A DNA stretch of 64,000 bases from CAVUFH01 sp963740835. GTDB taxonomy: Bacteria; Actinomycetota; Acidimicrobiia; IMCC26256; PALSA-610. Where the stretch lies: positions 992,001 through 1,056,000 of the forward strand of contig CAVUFH010000002.1 of assembly GCA_963740835.1 (NCBI GenBank), given 5' to 3'. Under the pieces are notes generated by a model. That model was not told the DNA's origin, searched no databases, and saw only the letters and a list, made by a program, of their open reading frames with translations. The position numbers and the translations under genes are program-made. Below, one piece after another: positions 52,165-61,143 of the stretch (the stretch's first letter is position 1; every line of letters starts with the position of its first letter).

Positions 52165-53003
52165 GTGGGGGGAGCCTTTCTCGTGTGCAACGGCCAGCAC
52201 ACCTCGGTGCGCAGTTCGTCGGGATCGGACGTGTCGAAGAGCGACACGAGGTAGTACTCGCGCACCGGGAGATCGCTCGGGTCTGCTTCCGAGGCGACCC
52301 ACGCGCCGAGCTCGAGATACGCGTCGAGGAGCGTGTCGTACGCGCCGCGGTGCATCAGCACCGCGACGTCGGTTTCCGGCAGTTCGGTGACCCGCACGCC
52401 CATTGATCGTGTGGCTCCGGAGAGGAGCGGTGCCGACGCCACCGGCACGAAGGCCTCGACCGATTGCAGGTCGTCCTCTACTGGTGGGAAGTTCGCACCG
52501 AACGCGCCGTCGACAACTGCGCCGGATGCGGCGAGCGCCTCGAGTAATTGCGACGCGGCCGTGACCATGAACGTCGCGAGGTCGGCCTCGAGCGGACTCC
52601 CGGCGAACGCGAGCACCGTGCGCGCCGGATCGCGACGCCGGAACACGCCTGTGTGGAGGGCCGGCGCGTCGACCGCGGCATAAAGGTGGTCGACCGCGCG
52701 GCGCAGCGTTTCGACGCGCGCCTCGAGGACCGCCGCGTGCTCGGCGAGCACCTTCTGGGTCACCACGGGATCGCGTGCCGTCAGCACCTCGCGGATCGCG
52801 TCGAGCGGGACGTCCAGCTCGCGGAGGCGGTGGATGACCGCGGCGTCGATCAATTGGGCGGGCGAGTACGACCGGTAGCCCGTTTCCCGGTCGACGACCG
52901 CCGGAACCAGCAGACCGGTCTCGTGGTAGAAGCGCAGCGCCTTGATCGAGAGCGACGATGCTCGGGAGAACGGACCGATGCGCAGCATGGGCGGGTCGGA
53001 CAT
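52161..53003 (-). CDS. MerR-family regulator with GyrI-like effector domain
   Basis: A 280-residue regulator: MerR DNA-binding domain at about 7-75 (IGPFSRASSLSIKALRFYHE, then DRETGYRSYSPAQ), a dimer helix (VTQKVLAEHAAVLEARVETL), and a C-terminal GyrI/Rob-like ligand-binding domain with two repeat halves (VRVTELPETDVAVLMHRGAY at its core). Resembles BltR/BmrR-type multidrug sensors. It is coupled to the PEP-mutase-like gene by an ATGA overlap, and lies divergent from the iminopeptidase gene. Confidence 0.85.
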   Translation of the reverse strand: MSDPPMLRIGPFSRASSLSIKALRFYHETGLLVPAVVDRETGYRSYSPAQLIDAAVIHRLRELDVPLDAIREVLTARDPVVTQKVLAEHAAVLEARVETLRRAVDHLYAAVDAPALHTGVFRRRDPARTVLAFAGSPLEADLATFMVTAASQLLEALAASGAVVDGAFGANFPPVEDDLQSVEAFVPVASAPLLSGATRSMGVRVTELPETDVAVLMHRGAYDTLLDAYLELGAWVASEADPSDLPVREYYLVSLFDTSDPDELRTEVCWPLHTRKAPPT

Positions 53004-53115
53004 GCACCCATCTTCCAGCCTCCCCCAGTGGGAGAGTCAAGGATCCGGCGGAGACGACGCGTTGTCGCCTCAACGTCACCGCGTGCGGCGGGGGCCGCCG
53101 TTAGCGTCGGCGGTC

Positions 53116-54081
53116 GTGGGCGGCCTGTACCCGGCGATCGAACCGTACGAGTCCGGCCACCTCGATGCCGGCGACGGCAACCTCGTCTACTGGGAGGCGT
53201 GCGGCAATCCCGATGGCCGGCCCGTCGTGGTGTTGCATGGAGGTCCGGGCTCGGGCTGCTCATCGACCATGCGCCGGTTCTTCGATCCGGACGTCTACCG
53301 CGTCGTGCTGTTCGACCAGCGTGGCTGCGGCCGCAGTACCCCGCACGCAAGCGACCCGAGCGTCGACCTCGCGACGAACACGACAGAAACGCTCCTGGCC
53401 GATCTGGAACGGCTGCGCGCGCATGTCGGCGTCGACGCGTGGGACGTGTTCGGCAACAGCTGGGGGTCGACGCTCGGTCTCGCGTATGCGCAGCGGCGTC
53501 CCGAACGCGTCACCGGTGTGGTGCTCGCGGCGGTGACGGTCGGTCGCCGGGCCGAGATCGACTGGCTCTACCGGGGCGGCCTGGCCCGATTCTTCCCGGA
53601 GGCGTGGGAACGGTTCCGCGCCGGCGCCCCCGCGCCCGAGCGCGACACCGATCTCGTCGAGGCGTATCACCGGCTCCTCGAAGATGCGGACGCGGAGGTG
53701 CGCGCGGCAGCCGCGCGCGACTGGACGCAGTGGGACTGGTCGACGGCGTCGACCGACACCTCTACACCACTGCCGGGCCGATGGGCCGATCCTCGGTTCC
53801 AGCTCGCCCGCGCTCGCATCTGCACCCACTACTTCCGCCACGATGTGTTCCTCGAGGAGGGTGCGCTGCTGCGGGGCGCGTCGGCACTCGCCGGCATTCC
53901 GGCGGTGCTCGTCAACGGTCGCTTAGATCTCGGCGGCCCGCTCGTGAACGTGTGGGATCTGGCGCACGCCTGGCCGGGCAGCGAGCTCGTCGTCGTCGGC
54001 GGCGCGGGGCACTCCACCGCGGATCCGGGAATGGACGCCGCGATCGTCGCTGCGACCGATCAGCTGGCGCGATCGCGCTGA
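53116..54081 (+). CDS. pip: Proline iminopeptidase
   Basis: A 321-residue alpha/beta hydrolase of peptidase family S33 that removes N-terminal proline from peptides. HGGPGSG at 41-47, DQRGCGRSTPH near 67, the nucleophile elbow GNSWGSTL with Ser115, Asp in VNGRLDLGGPL and His in GGAGHSTADP are all present, as is the family's N-terminal YESGHLDAGDGNLVYWEACG. Slightly shorter cap than the E. coli-type enzymes. GTG 53116. Confidence 0.9.
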   Translation: MGGLYPAIEPYESGHLDAGDGNLVYWEACGNPDGRPVVVLHGGPGSGCSSTMRRFFDPDVYRVVLFDQRGCGRSTPHASDPSVDLATNTTETLLADLERLRAHVGVDAWDVFGNSWGSTLGLAYAQRRPERVTGVVLAAVTVGRRAEIDWLYRGGLARFFPEAWERFRAGAPAPERDTDLVEAYHRLLEDADAEVRAAAARDWTQWDWSTASTDTSTPLPGRWADPRFQLARARICTHYFRHDVFLEEGALLRGASALAGIPAVLVNGRLDLGGPLVNVWDLAHAWPGSELVVVGGAGHSTADPGMDAAIVAATDQLARSR

Positions 54082-54090
54082 CGTGCCCGC

Positions 54091-54846
54091 TCAGACCCGC
54101 ACAGGCGCAAGGACGAGGTTCTCCGAGCGGGCGGTGCGGATGGAGCACGAGACGGTCAACACGATCGCAGCGACGGTGATGGCGAGACACGTGACGGTCT
54201 TGAGCGCGACGTATGTCGCGGGTTGCATGCTGATGAGCATGCCGAACGTCGTCGTCGCGGTCACGATGTGCACACCTGCCCACAACAGCGTCAGACCTTG
54301 GAACAACCGCACGATGCGCGGCCGGCTCGCGACCTCGGGTGCGAGGTGGCAGAAGTCGGACGCAACCCGCGCGATCACCGGACGTCCGATGACGACCGAA
54401 CCCGCGAACAGCGCGGCGAGCACGACCGTGGTCGCGACCGGCTGCACGAAATAGGCGAACGTGCTCCCGCTCGCGACACCGATGATCGTGCGCACGGTGA
54501 GGCCGACGGTGGCCAGCAACAGGATGGCGGGGATCTCGCGTCCGCGCACGAGCCGGCGACCGACCGCGAAGTACGTCCACGCGAGCACGGCCACCATCGC
54601 CGCTCCCGCGCCGACGGTCAGCAACAGGACGTACGAGATGATCGCGGGCGCGACCGTTGCCTCGAGCACGTGCGGGAGTGATCGCCGCGCCAGCGCGAGC
54701 AGCACGTTGCCGTGTGAGAGCCGGGCGCGGTCTTCGTCGGACGGTGGGCCGGCTCCGGCCGAGTGTGTGGCGCCGCGGTCGCGGGTCCGGGCATCGTCAG
54801 CCCAGCTCTCCGCGGCGACGAGCGCCACTGCGCTCTCCTCGCCCAT
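54091..54846 (-). CDS. VC0807/DUF3159-like membrane protein
   Basis: A 251-residue membrane protein with a cytoplasmic N-terminus (about 1-50), then six helices. LPHVLEATVAPAIISYVLLL and GAAMVAVLAWTYFAVGRRLV, ILLLATVGLTVRTIIGVASG and FVQPVATTVVLAALFAGSVV resemble VC0807/intracellular-septation-like proteins. Function unknown. ATG 54846; a longer start would add Arg-rich residues. Confidence 0.6.
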   Translation of the reverse strand: MGEESAVALVAAESWADDARTRDRGATHSAGAGPPSDEDRARLSHGNVLLALARRSLPHVLEATVAPAIISYVLLLTVGAGAAMVAVLAWTYFAVGRRLVRGREIPAILLLATVGLTVRTIIGVASGSTFAYFVQPVATTVVLAALFAGSVVIGRPVIARVASDFCHLAPEVASRPRIVRLFQGLTLLWAGVHIVTATTTFGMLISMQPATYVALKTVTCLAITVAAIVLTVSCSIRTARSENLVLAPVRV

Positions 54847-54991
54847 GCGCACCACGACCGATCCGGTCTGATCGGCGAACCATCTGCCCGGCGAGCGCAA
54901 ACCGCTTCGGACTGTATCGGGGGGCGGCCGCGCACCTGGAGTCGGGAGCACCGATCAGCTCGCAGCGTGCTCAAGCGGTCGCGGGCCTCCG

Positions 54992-55753
54992 TCAATCGCG
55001 GCGAGCGACGACGATCAACTCACGCGTCCGTGGTCCTGCGGGCCGGTGATCCCAGTCGCCGTAGATGCGCTCGACGACGAAGCCGGCATCCGCCAGCGAC
55101 TGCGTGAGCTCGGCGTGCGATCGGAACCGCAGCCGGCCTTCGGACACGAGCGCCTCACCCGTCGCCGCGAAGACGTAGTGGTTCTCGTACGTGACGACGC
55201 CGTTGCGCACCTCGCGGACTTCGGACCAGGTGTCGATGCGCCCGGCGACCGGATCGACGACCGACGTGCACGCCGCGGGCGTCCACTGCTCCCACTCCCG
55301 AGCGGCGGGATTGCGGCTCTCGAACGCCAGCCGCCCGCCGGGCCGCAGGGCCCCCTGCAGCGCGGTGAGCGTGGCACGCCAGATGTCGTCGGTCAGGAAG
55401 AACTGGGCGACGTGACCGGTCATGATCGCCAGATCGGCAGCCGGTGCTCCTTCGGTCGGCAGGTCGGCGGCCTCGCCGTGGATCCAGCGCACGTGCTCAC
55501 CGCCCGGGCGCGTGCGAGCGATCGCGAGCATCCCCGGGGCCGGATCCACGCCGGTGAGCTGGTAGCCGGCGCGCGAGAGCGCGCACGTGATCAGCCCGGT
55601 GCCACATCCGAGGTCCACGATCGTGCGCGCCCCGAGCTCGGCGGCGAGCTGCAGGCAGAAGTCCGGTTGCGTGTGCGGTGCGTATGCGTTGACGGAGTCG
55701 TACACCGCGACCAGCCGCGGGTCGTCGAACTCGGCGATGCGCCCGCGCTCCAT
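54992..55753 (-). CDS. Class I SAM-dependent methyltransferase
   Basis: A 253-residue methyltransferase. Motif I is IVDLGCGTGLITCALSRAGY (about 44-63), the acidic ribose binder lies in TGVDPAPGMLAIAR, and LRPGGRLAFESRNPA is the post-motif strand. The N-terminal YDSVNAYAPHTQPDF is typical of a small-molecule O- or N-methyltransferase group (ubiE/PrmA-like fold). Acceptor unknown. ATG 55753, divergent from the YjbR-like gene with 26 bases between. Confidence 0.87.
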   Translation of the reverse strand: MERGRIAEFDDPRLVAVYDSVNAYAPHTQPDFCLQLAAELGARTIVDLGCGTGLITCALSRAGYQLTGVDPAPGMLAIARTRPGGEHVRWIHGEAADLPTEGAPAADLAIMTGHVAQFFLTDDIWRATLTALQGALRPGGRLAFESRNPAAREWEQWTPAACTSVVDPVAGRIDTWSEVREVRNGVVTYENHYVFAATGEALVSEGRLRFRSHAELTQSLADAGFVVERIYGDWDHRPAGPRTRELIVVARRD

Positions 55754-55779
55754 ACCGGCGGCATCGTAGGGTCGGGTGG

Positions 55780-56121
55780 ATGGTGACGGTCGATGACGTG
55801 CGCGCCGTGGTGGACGGGTTCCCCCGCAGCAACGAAGTGCTCGTCCGTGACCGCGTGAAGTTCCGCGTCGGTTCGATCGTGTACGTCGCGTTCTCACACG
55901 ACGAGACGATGATGGGCGTCGCGTTCCCGAAGGAAGAACGCGACGCGCTCATCGCGTCGGCGCCCGACAAGTTCCTGATGCCGAAACTCTCCGATCAACG
56001 CTTCAACTGGGTCGTCGTGCGCCTCGCGGCGATCGACACGGTCGAGCTCCGGGAGCTCGTCACCGACGCGTGGCGCATGGTGGTGCCGAAGCGCGTCGCC
56101 GCGGCACACCTGGGCGACTGA
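55780..56121 (+). CDS. MmcQ/YjbR-family protein
   Basis: A 113-residue CyaY-like fold protein of the MmcQ/YjbR group, described as DNA-binding in some members. VRDRVKFRVGSIVYVAFSHD, AFPKEERDALIASAPDKFLM and RFNWVVVRLAAIDTVELREL plus VTDAWRMVVPKRVA are the standard pieces. Function uncertain. ATG 55780; convergent with the small gene at 56145. Confidence 0.8.
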   Translation: MVTVDDVRAVVDGFPRSNEVLVRDRVKFRVGSIVYVAFSHDETMMGVAFPKEERDALIASAPDKFLMPKLSDQRFNWVVVRLAAIDTVELRELVTDAWRMVVPKRVAAAHLGD

Positions 56122-56144
56122 CGGCCGCCGACCAGCGCCGCGGC

Positions 56145-56429
56145 CTACCCGCCGTCGTCCGGCGGCGGGAGCAGGTCCGAGGATGCCGCGACCGCAACCG
56201 CGAGCGCGGCCGCACGGTCGTAGATCGCTTTGAAGTAGTGCTCGGCGATCGTCTCGCGGCCCGGCAGTGGCGCGGGACCCAACGACGCGACCATCGCCGC
56301 GGGATCGTCGGCCGGCTGGATGTCGTCGACCTCGACGTCGGCGTCGGCGTCGCCCCAGAACTCGGCCTCGTTGGCGGGCCGGCGCGACTTCGAGCGGTTC
56401 GTCGCCTTCCGGCGCGGGGCTTGGCTCAC
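56145..56429 (-). CDS. Hypothetical protein, 94 aa, coupled to the SNF2 helicase
   Basis: A 94-residue protein with a basic, disordered N-terminus (RRKATNRSKSRRPAN), an acidic middle (DADADVEVDDIQPADD) and a C-terminal helix AEHYFKAIYDRAAALAVAVA. Its ATG overlaps the helicase stop by four bases, so it is expressed with it. No family recognised. A regulator or binding partner of the helicase is inference. Confidence 0.55.
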   Translation of the reverse strand: MSQAPRRKATNRSKSRRPANEAEFWGDADADVEVDDIQPADDPAAMVASLGPAPLPGRETIAEHYFKAIYDRAAALAVAVAASSDLLPPPDDGG

Positions 56430-59400
56430 GCGGCACCTCCACCATCCAGCTCGAGCAGGTCCTCGGCGAGCACCGCCTCGGGGCGGATCCCGAGGGCGAC
56501 GCGCAGCTGCTCATGGTCGAGATCGGCGAGCGAGCTCGACTTCGGCAGCACCAGATCCGCGATGCGACGCTTGCCGGCCACCACTTCTTCGACCCGTTCG
56601 TCGACCGTGCCCGGGCACACCAGGCGGTGCGAGATGACCGTACGCGTCTGTCCGATGCGCCACGCGTGGTCGCGCGCCTGGTCCTCGACCGCGGGGTTCC
56701 ACCAACGGTCGTACAGCACCACGTGGTTCGCGGCGGTCAGGTTCAGGCCCGTGCCCCCGGCCTTCAGCGACAGGACCAGCGCGCGTGGGCCGTCGCCGGC
56801 CTGGAAGTCGGCGATGAGCCGGTCACGCGCGGTACGCGCCAGGCCGCCGTGGTAACACGCGACCTCGGTACCGGTGCGGGCCGAGAGGTGGTCGGCGAGC
56901 CGGATCCCCCACTCCGCGAAGTGCGTGAAGATGAGCACTCGTTCGCCGGCCGCGAACACCGCGTCGACGATCTCCTCCAGCCGGGCCAGCTTGCCGGAAC
57001 GCCCGGCGAGCGGGCGATCGTCGTGCTGGTACGCGGATGGGTGGTTGCAGATCTGCTTGAGCGCGGTGATCGCCGCGAGGATCTGCCCCTTGCGCGGCGC
57101 TTCGCCTTCGGGGAGCTCGGTGCCGGTGACGAGCTTGTCGAGCACGGCCTGGTACAGCCCGATCTGCTCGGGTGTCATCGCGCAGTGGTCGAGCTCGTCG
57201 ATCTGGTCGGGGAGCTCTTCGGCGATTTCGGGTTCAGCCTTGGTGCGCCGGAACACCAGGATGCCGTTCAGCGCGCGCATCGCGTCCTCGGCCTCGACGC
57301 GCGCGGCGCGGCCGTCGCTCGAGAGACGCGCGATGAACTGCGGTCGGTTGCCGACGAGGCCGGGGTTGACGAAGTCGAGGATCGCCCAGAGATCACCGAG
57401 GCCGTTCTCGATCGGTGTGCCCGTAAGCGCCAGCCGGGAACGCGCGGGGATGCGGCGCAGCTGTTGTGAGGTGTCGTTCGCCGGGTTCTTGATCACCTGC
57501 GCTTCGTCGAGGATCACGCGCGCCCAGGAGATGCCCGCGAGCGCCTCGACGTCGCGCACCGCGGTTCCGTAGGTCGTGACGACGAGATCAGCATCTTCGA
57601 CCTGCGCCGCGATCTCGTCGGGCGCAGCGCGGTTCGCGCCGTGGTGCACGCTGACCCGCAGGTCGGGGGTGAAGCGCGCGGCTTCCGCGGTCCAGTTGCC
57701 CACCACCGCAGGCGGCGCGATCACGAGCGCGGGTCCGTCTTCGACACCGGCCAGCAGGTGCGCGAGCATCGTCGGCGTCTTGCCGAGGCCCATGTCGAGC
57801 GCGAGACAGCCGCCGAGGCCGGCGGCGTCGAGGAATCCCAACCACGCGAGCGCTTCGGCCTGGTAGCTGCGCAGGTGCCCCGCGAACCCCTTGGGCGTCT
57901 GCGCGGGATCGGCCTTGACATCGGTTGCCGCGGCCAGGAGATCGGCCGCCCATCCCCCGCCCTCGATCGAGATCCCGCCGGCGAGCGGCGAGTCCTCGAG
58001 TCCGAGCGCGAAGCGCAGCATCTCCGCGCCGGAAAGCTGCTTGGTCGCTTCCCGCTCCGCGAGCGCGGCGGCGGCCGCATTGAGATCGGCGCGGTCGATC
58101 GCGATCCAGCGGCTGCCGGAGCGCACCAGCGGTCGCGCTTCCTTCGCGAGGCGCGCGATGTCGGCCGCGGTGAGCTCGACATCGTCGAACAGCGCCGACC
58201 AGCGAACGTCCGCGAGCTGGTTCGCACCGACCGCGGTCTCGTTCACGGAGTCGACGAAGATCCGCAACGACGGCGTGCTCGGTCGCCGCGACAGCTCCGG
58301 CACGCGCACATCGAACCCCGCGAGCTGCAACCGCGGACCGGTCGCGGCCATCAGGTCCCAAGCTTCGTCACCGCTGAGGATCACCTGCCCGCGGCGAATG
58401 CCACCCGGACGGCCGAGCACCGGCAACATCCGCTCCAGCCGGCCGAGCTCGGCCTCGATGTGCTGGCGTTCCGTGCCGCCCGCGGCAATGGCCTGCTCGA
58501 GGGCGATCGGCGCGCCTTGCGGCCCGGGGGCCAGCACCACGAGGTGCCACGCGCCGCTGTCGTCGGGGGGATCGAGCTGCACGACGAGACGCGCGTGACC
58601 GCCGGTGACGGGGCGGGCCCAGCGTTCGAGCCGGGTGACGATCTCCGCGCCGATGTTCACCGGTGCGTCGAACGCGCTGCCGTCGAGTCGGGCGAGGAAC
58701 GCCTCGGCGACATCGTGACCGGTGCGCACGCCGGGCGGCGCCGCGGGAACCTCCAGCCGGCGCGCGCTGTCGCGACAGATCGCGTCGACCATGCCCGTGA
58801 GCGCAGACCGGGTGAGCGCCCGCCGGTCGACCTTGCGATCGAGCGCGCGCAGCGTGCCCGGCATCGCGGTCGACATCTCGGTCAAGCGCTCGGCATCGAC
58901 GAGAGCCGGCGTCCAACGCACCGAGAACGATCCGCTCGACTCTCGCGCACTCTGACTGCGCCGTGCCCGCCGTCGCAGCAGCGGCACCATCGCGCCGCGC
59001 GCGGTCAGCTCGACAGCCCAGATCGCGACCCTTCCCAACCAGCGCACGCTCGGACCGATGTCGCCGTCGACGTTGTCGGCACCCGCGGCGACGAGCCAGC
59101 CGAGCACCTCCCCCACTGGTATCGCCAGCGCGTCGGCCGTGCCGCCCGCGGGCAGCGGCACCGCGGTGTGGCGACTCCATCCGGATTCCGGTGCGCCCGC
59201 GGCCGCGAGCAGGGCGGTGACCTGGGCGCGATCGGCGATCGGCGCGCGCAACCCGCCCCCCCAGGCGACGACCCGACCCGGCTCCCACGAGACCTGCAAC
59301 TCGGTCGTGCCGTCCTCGACCGGATCCGGCTCGGGCTCGCGATCGGCGCGCGTGCCGCGCCGCTTGCCACCCGGCTCGGACACGCGGTCGGCGCGGTCCT

Positions 59401-59686
59401 CGACGCTCGGATCGTGCGTCAGCCGCGCGTACGCCGCGGCCAGGCGCCGGCGTTCGGACTCGAGATCCGCGATCACCTGCGCGCGCTCTTCGCCGGACAG
59501 CGAGCGCGCGCTCTCGAGGTGCTCCTCCGCATCGCGCAACAACGCGACGAGCGCCGCTCGCCACGGGATCGGGTTCGCCTCGAGCACCGCGAGTTCCGCC
59601 GGTGTCGCCACGCCGTCGGCTTCGGCGCCGACGTACATATCGAACTGCCACGGCGCGAGGCCTTCGACCCCGGTCAACGGGGTCAT
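56426..59686 (-). CDS. SNF2-family DEAD/DEAH-box helicase (HelZ/RapA-like)
   Basis: A 1,086-residue SWI2/SNF2 ATPase. A long N-terminal region (to about 620) holds the DUF3670/SNF2-associated domain; then helicase motifs I LDMGLGKTPTML, II VILDEAQVIKN, III LALTGTPIEN, a C-terminal half with RVLIFTHFAEWG, V LKAGGTGLNLTAAN and VI HAWRIGQTRTV. These translocate on duplex DNA. The SWIM zinc-finger protein that often lies beside such helicases is not seen here; the coupled gene is a small acidic protein instead. ATG 59686. Confidence 0.9.
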   Translation of the reverse strand: MTPLTGVEGLAPWQFDMYVGAEADGVATPAELAVLEANPIPWRAALVALLRDAEEHLESARSLSGEERAQVIADLESERRRLAAAYARLTHDPSVEDRADRVSEPGGKRRGTRADREPEPDPVEDGTTELQVSWEPGRVVAWGGGLRAPIADRAQVTALLAAAGAPESGWSRHTAVPLPAGGTADALAIPVGEVLGWLVAAGADNVDGDIGPSVRWLGRVAIWAVELTARGAMVPLLRRRARRSQSARESSGSFSVRWTPALVDAERLTEMSTAMPGTLRALDRKVDRRALTRSALTGMVDAICRDSARRLEVPAAPPGVRTGHDVAEAFLARLDGSAFDAPVNIGAEIVTRLERWARPVTGGHARLVVQLDPPDDSGAWHLVVLAPGPQGAPIALEQAIAAGGTERQHIEAELGRLERMLPVLGRPGGIRRGQVILSGDEAWDLMAATGPRLQLAGFDVRVPELSRRPSTPSLRIFVDSVNETAVGANQLADVRWSALFDDVELTAADIARLAKEARPLVRSGSRWIAIDRADLNAAAAALAEREATKQLSGAEMLRFALGLEDSPLAGGISIEGGGWAADLLAAATDVKADPAQTPKGFAGHLRSYQAEALAWLGFLDAAGLGGCLALDMGLGKTPTMLAHLLAGVEDGPALVIAPPAVVGNWTAEAARFTPDLRVSVHHGANRAAPDEIAAQVEDADLVVTTYGTAVRDVEALAGISWARVILDEAQVIKNPANDTSQQLRRIPARSRLALTGTPIENGLGDLWAILDFVNPGLVGNRPQFIARLSSDGRAARVEAEDAMRALNGILVFRRTKAEPEIAEELPDQIDELDHCAMTPEQIGLYQAVLDKLVTGTELPEGEAPRKGQILAAITALKQICNHPSAYQHDDRPLAGRSGKLARLEEIVDAVFAAGERVLIFTHFAEWGIRLADHLSARTGTEVACYHGGLARTARDRLIADFQAGDGPRALVLSLKAGGTGLNLTAANHVVLYDRWWNPAVEDQARDHAWRIGQTRTVISHRLVCPGTVDERVEEVVAGKRRIADLVLPKSSSLADLDHEQLRVALGIRPEAVLAEDLLELDGGGAA

Positions 59687-60033
59687 CGCAGTGCGACTCC
59701 GACGTCGGACCCGTGGTCGTCGTGAGGGCCCATCGTTGCGATCAAGCGTCTCCACTCGCTCTGGAGAGGACTCGGCGGACGTCCTCGAAGAAGCGCGGCC
59801 GGCTCTCCCGGTTCCGCGACCGTCGAACCCGCAGGCAACGACGGAGCTCGTTCCGTATGGATACCAACGCACGGACACTGGGGCCGTGCGTGTGGATGCG
59901 CCGCGGGAACAATCGCTGCCCGCCAGTGTAGACGCGAGAAACCGGATCCCGCGACCAACGCGCTCGCGGGAGGCGCGAAGGTTCATCGGAGAACCAGCTG
60001 CGCAGGAGACCCGGCGAGGCAAGGAGCGATGCC
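59687..60033. other. Intergenic stretch without a recognised gene
   Basis: In these 347 bases between the helicase start and the glyoxalase gene, frames are open on both strands but encode Arg/Ser-rich low-quality sequence. A promoter for the divergent pair is expected here; I see no strong hairpin, repeat or clear -35/-10 box. A ribosome site (aaggag) for the glyoxalase gene lies at its right edge. Confidence 0.5.
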
Positions 60034-60441
60034 ATGGCTACCGTCAGCGTTCGATACATCGTGGATGACGTCGACGACGCGATCGCGTTCTACTGCGGTC
60101 GGCTCGGCTTCCACGAGGACATGCATCCGGCGCCGACGTTCGCGATGCTCTCCCGCGGCGACCTGCGGTTGGTGCTCAGCGCACCGGGTGGGGGTCCCGG
60201 TGGCGGCCAAGCCATGGCCGACGGGTCGGTACCCACCCCCGGTGGCTGGAACCGTTTCGCGCTCGAGGTCGACGACCTCGCCGCTATGGTCGACACGCTG
60301 CGAGGCGAGGGCGCGCGCTTCCGCAACGACATCGTCAACGGCGTCGGCGGCAAGCAGATCCTGCTCGACGACCCTTCGGGCAACCCGATCGAGCTGTTCG
60401 AGCCGACCCGTTCCGAGGCGGCCCTCGATCGACCGCAGTAG
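60034..60441 (+). CDS. Glyoxalase/bleomycin-resistance-fold (VOC) protein
   Basis: A 135-residue vicinal-oxygen-chelate protein with two beta-alpha-beta-beta-beta modules: VRYIVDDVDDAIAFYCGRLG at the start and NRFALEVDDLAAMVDTLRGE in the second, ending QILLDDPSGNPIELFEPT. Only the second Glu and its partner positions are visible, and no antibiotic or lactoylglutathione specificity can be assigned. ATG 60034 with AAGGAG. Confidence 0.82.
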   Translation: MATVSVRYIVDDVDDAIAFYCGRLGFHEDMHPAPTFAMLSRGDLRLVLSAPGGGPGGGQAMADGSVPTPGGWNRFALEVDDLAAMVDTLRGEGARFRNDIVNGVGGKQILLDDPSGNPIELFEPTRSEAALDRPQ

Positions 60442-60513
60442 CCCGCGCGCCACACCTACGAAGGTGCGTGACTTCGCCCACCACGACCGTGGGTGTTCTC
60501 ACGCAAGAAGGAG

Positions 60514-61128
60514 ATGTCACTCTTACAGTTGGCGGCGATGGCGGAGTCGTACGTCTTCTCGCTGACGGGTTGGCCGGGCACCGGCAAGTACACGGTGGCC
60601 AAAGAGCTCGTCTCCCAGCTCGGAGCGAGCGGGCACGAGACGCGACTGCTCGACAACCATTCGACGGCGAACCCGATCCTCGGTGTCGTCCGGATCGAAC
60701 CCGACATGCCGGTGCCGCCCGAGGTGTGGCATCGCGTTCGAGAGCTGCGCGCCGTGATCTTCACGACGATCACGACGCTGTCGCCCCCCGAGTGGTCATT
60801 CGCCTTCACGAACTTCATCGCCGACACGCCGGCCGACCGCGAGCACTACCGTCGCCTCGAGGAGCTCGCGGATGCACGCCGCTCGCACTTCGTGCCGGTG
60901 CTGATGACCGTCGAGCGCGACGAGCTGTTGCGACGCATGGCGCAGCCCGAGCGGGCCGCGCGCATGAAGATCACGAACACCGACCTCGCCCGTATGACCT
61001 TCTTGACGCGGGCGCTCTTCGTCCCGGATCACGAAAACACGCTCGAGTTGGACGTGACTCACGTGCAACCGGGAGCCGCGGCGACGCGGATCATCGAGCA
61101 TGCGTTGCGGCTGTCGCCGCAGGATTGA
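60514..61128 (+). CDS. P-loop AAA/kinase-like protein
   Basis: A 204-residue P-loop NTPase with Walker A FSLTGWPGTGKYTVAKEL (Lys of GTGK) and a Lid-like RMAQPERAARMKITNTDLAR section; it resembles small chloramphenicol-phosphotransferase/adenylate-kinase-like proteins that phosphorylate a small molecule. LDNHSTANPILGVVRIEPDM follows the P loop. The start is uncertain: ATG 60514 sits right against AAGGAG (too close), ATG 60538 lacks a ribosome site. Substrate unknown. Confidence 0.75.
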   Translation: MSLLQLAAMAESYVFSLTGWPGTGKYTVAKELVSQLGASGHETRLLDNHSTANPILGVVRIEPDMPVPPEVWHRVRELRAVIFTTITTLSPPEWSFAFTNFIADTPADREHYRRLEELADARRSHFVPVLMTVERDELLRRMAQPERAARMKITNTDLARMTFLTRALFVPDHENTLELDVTHVQPGAAATRIIEHALRLSPQD

Positions 61129-61143
61129 CGTTCTTCGGCGCGT

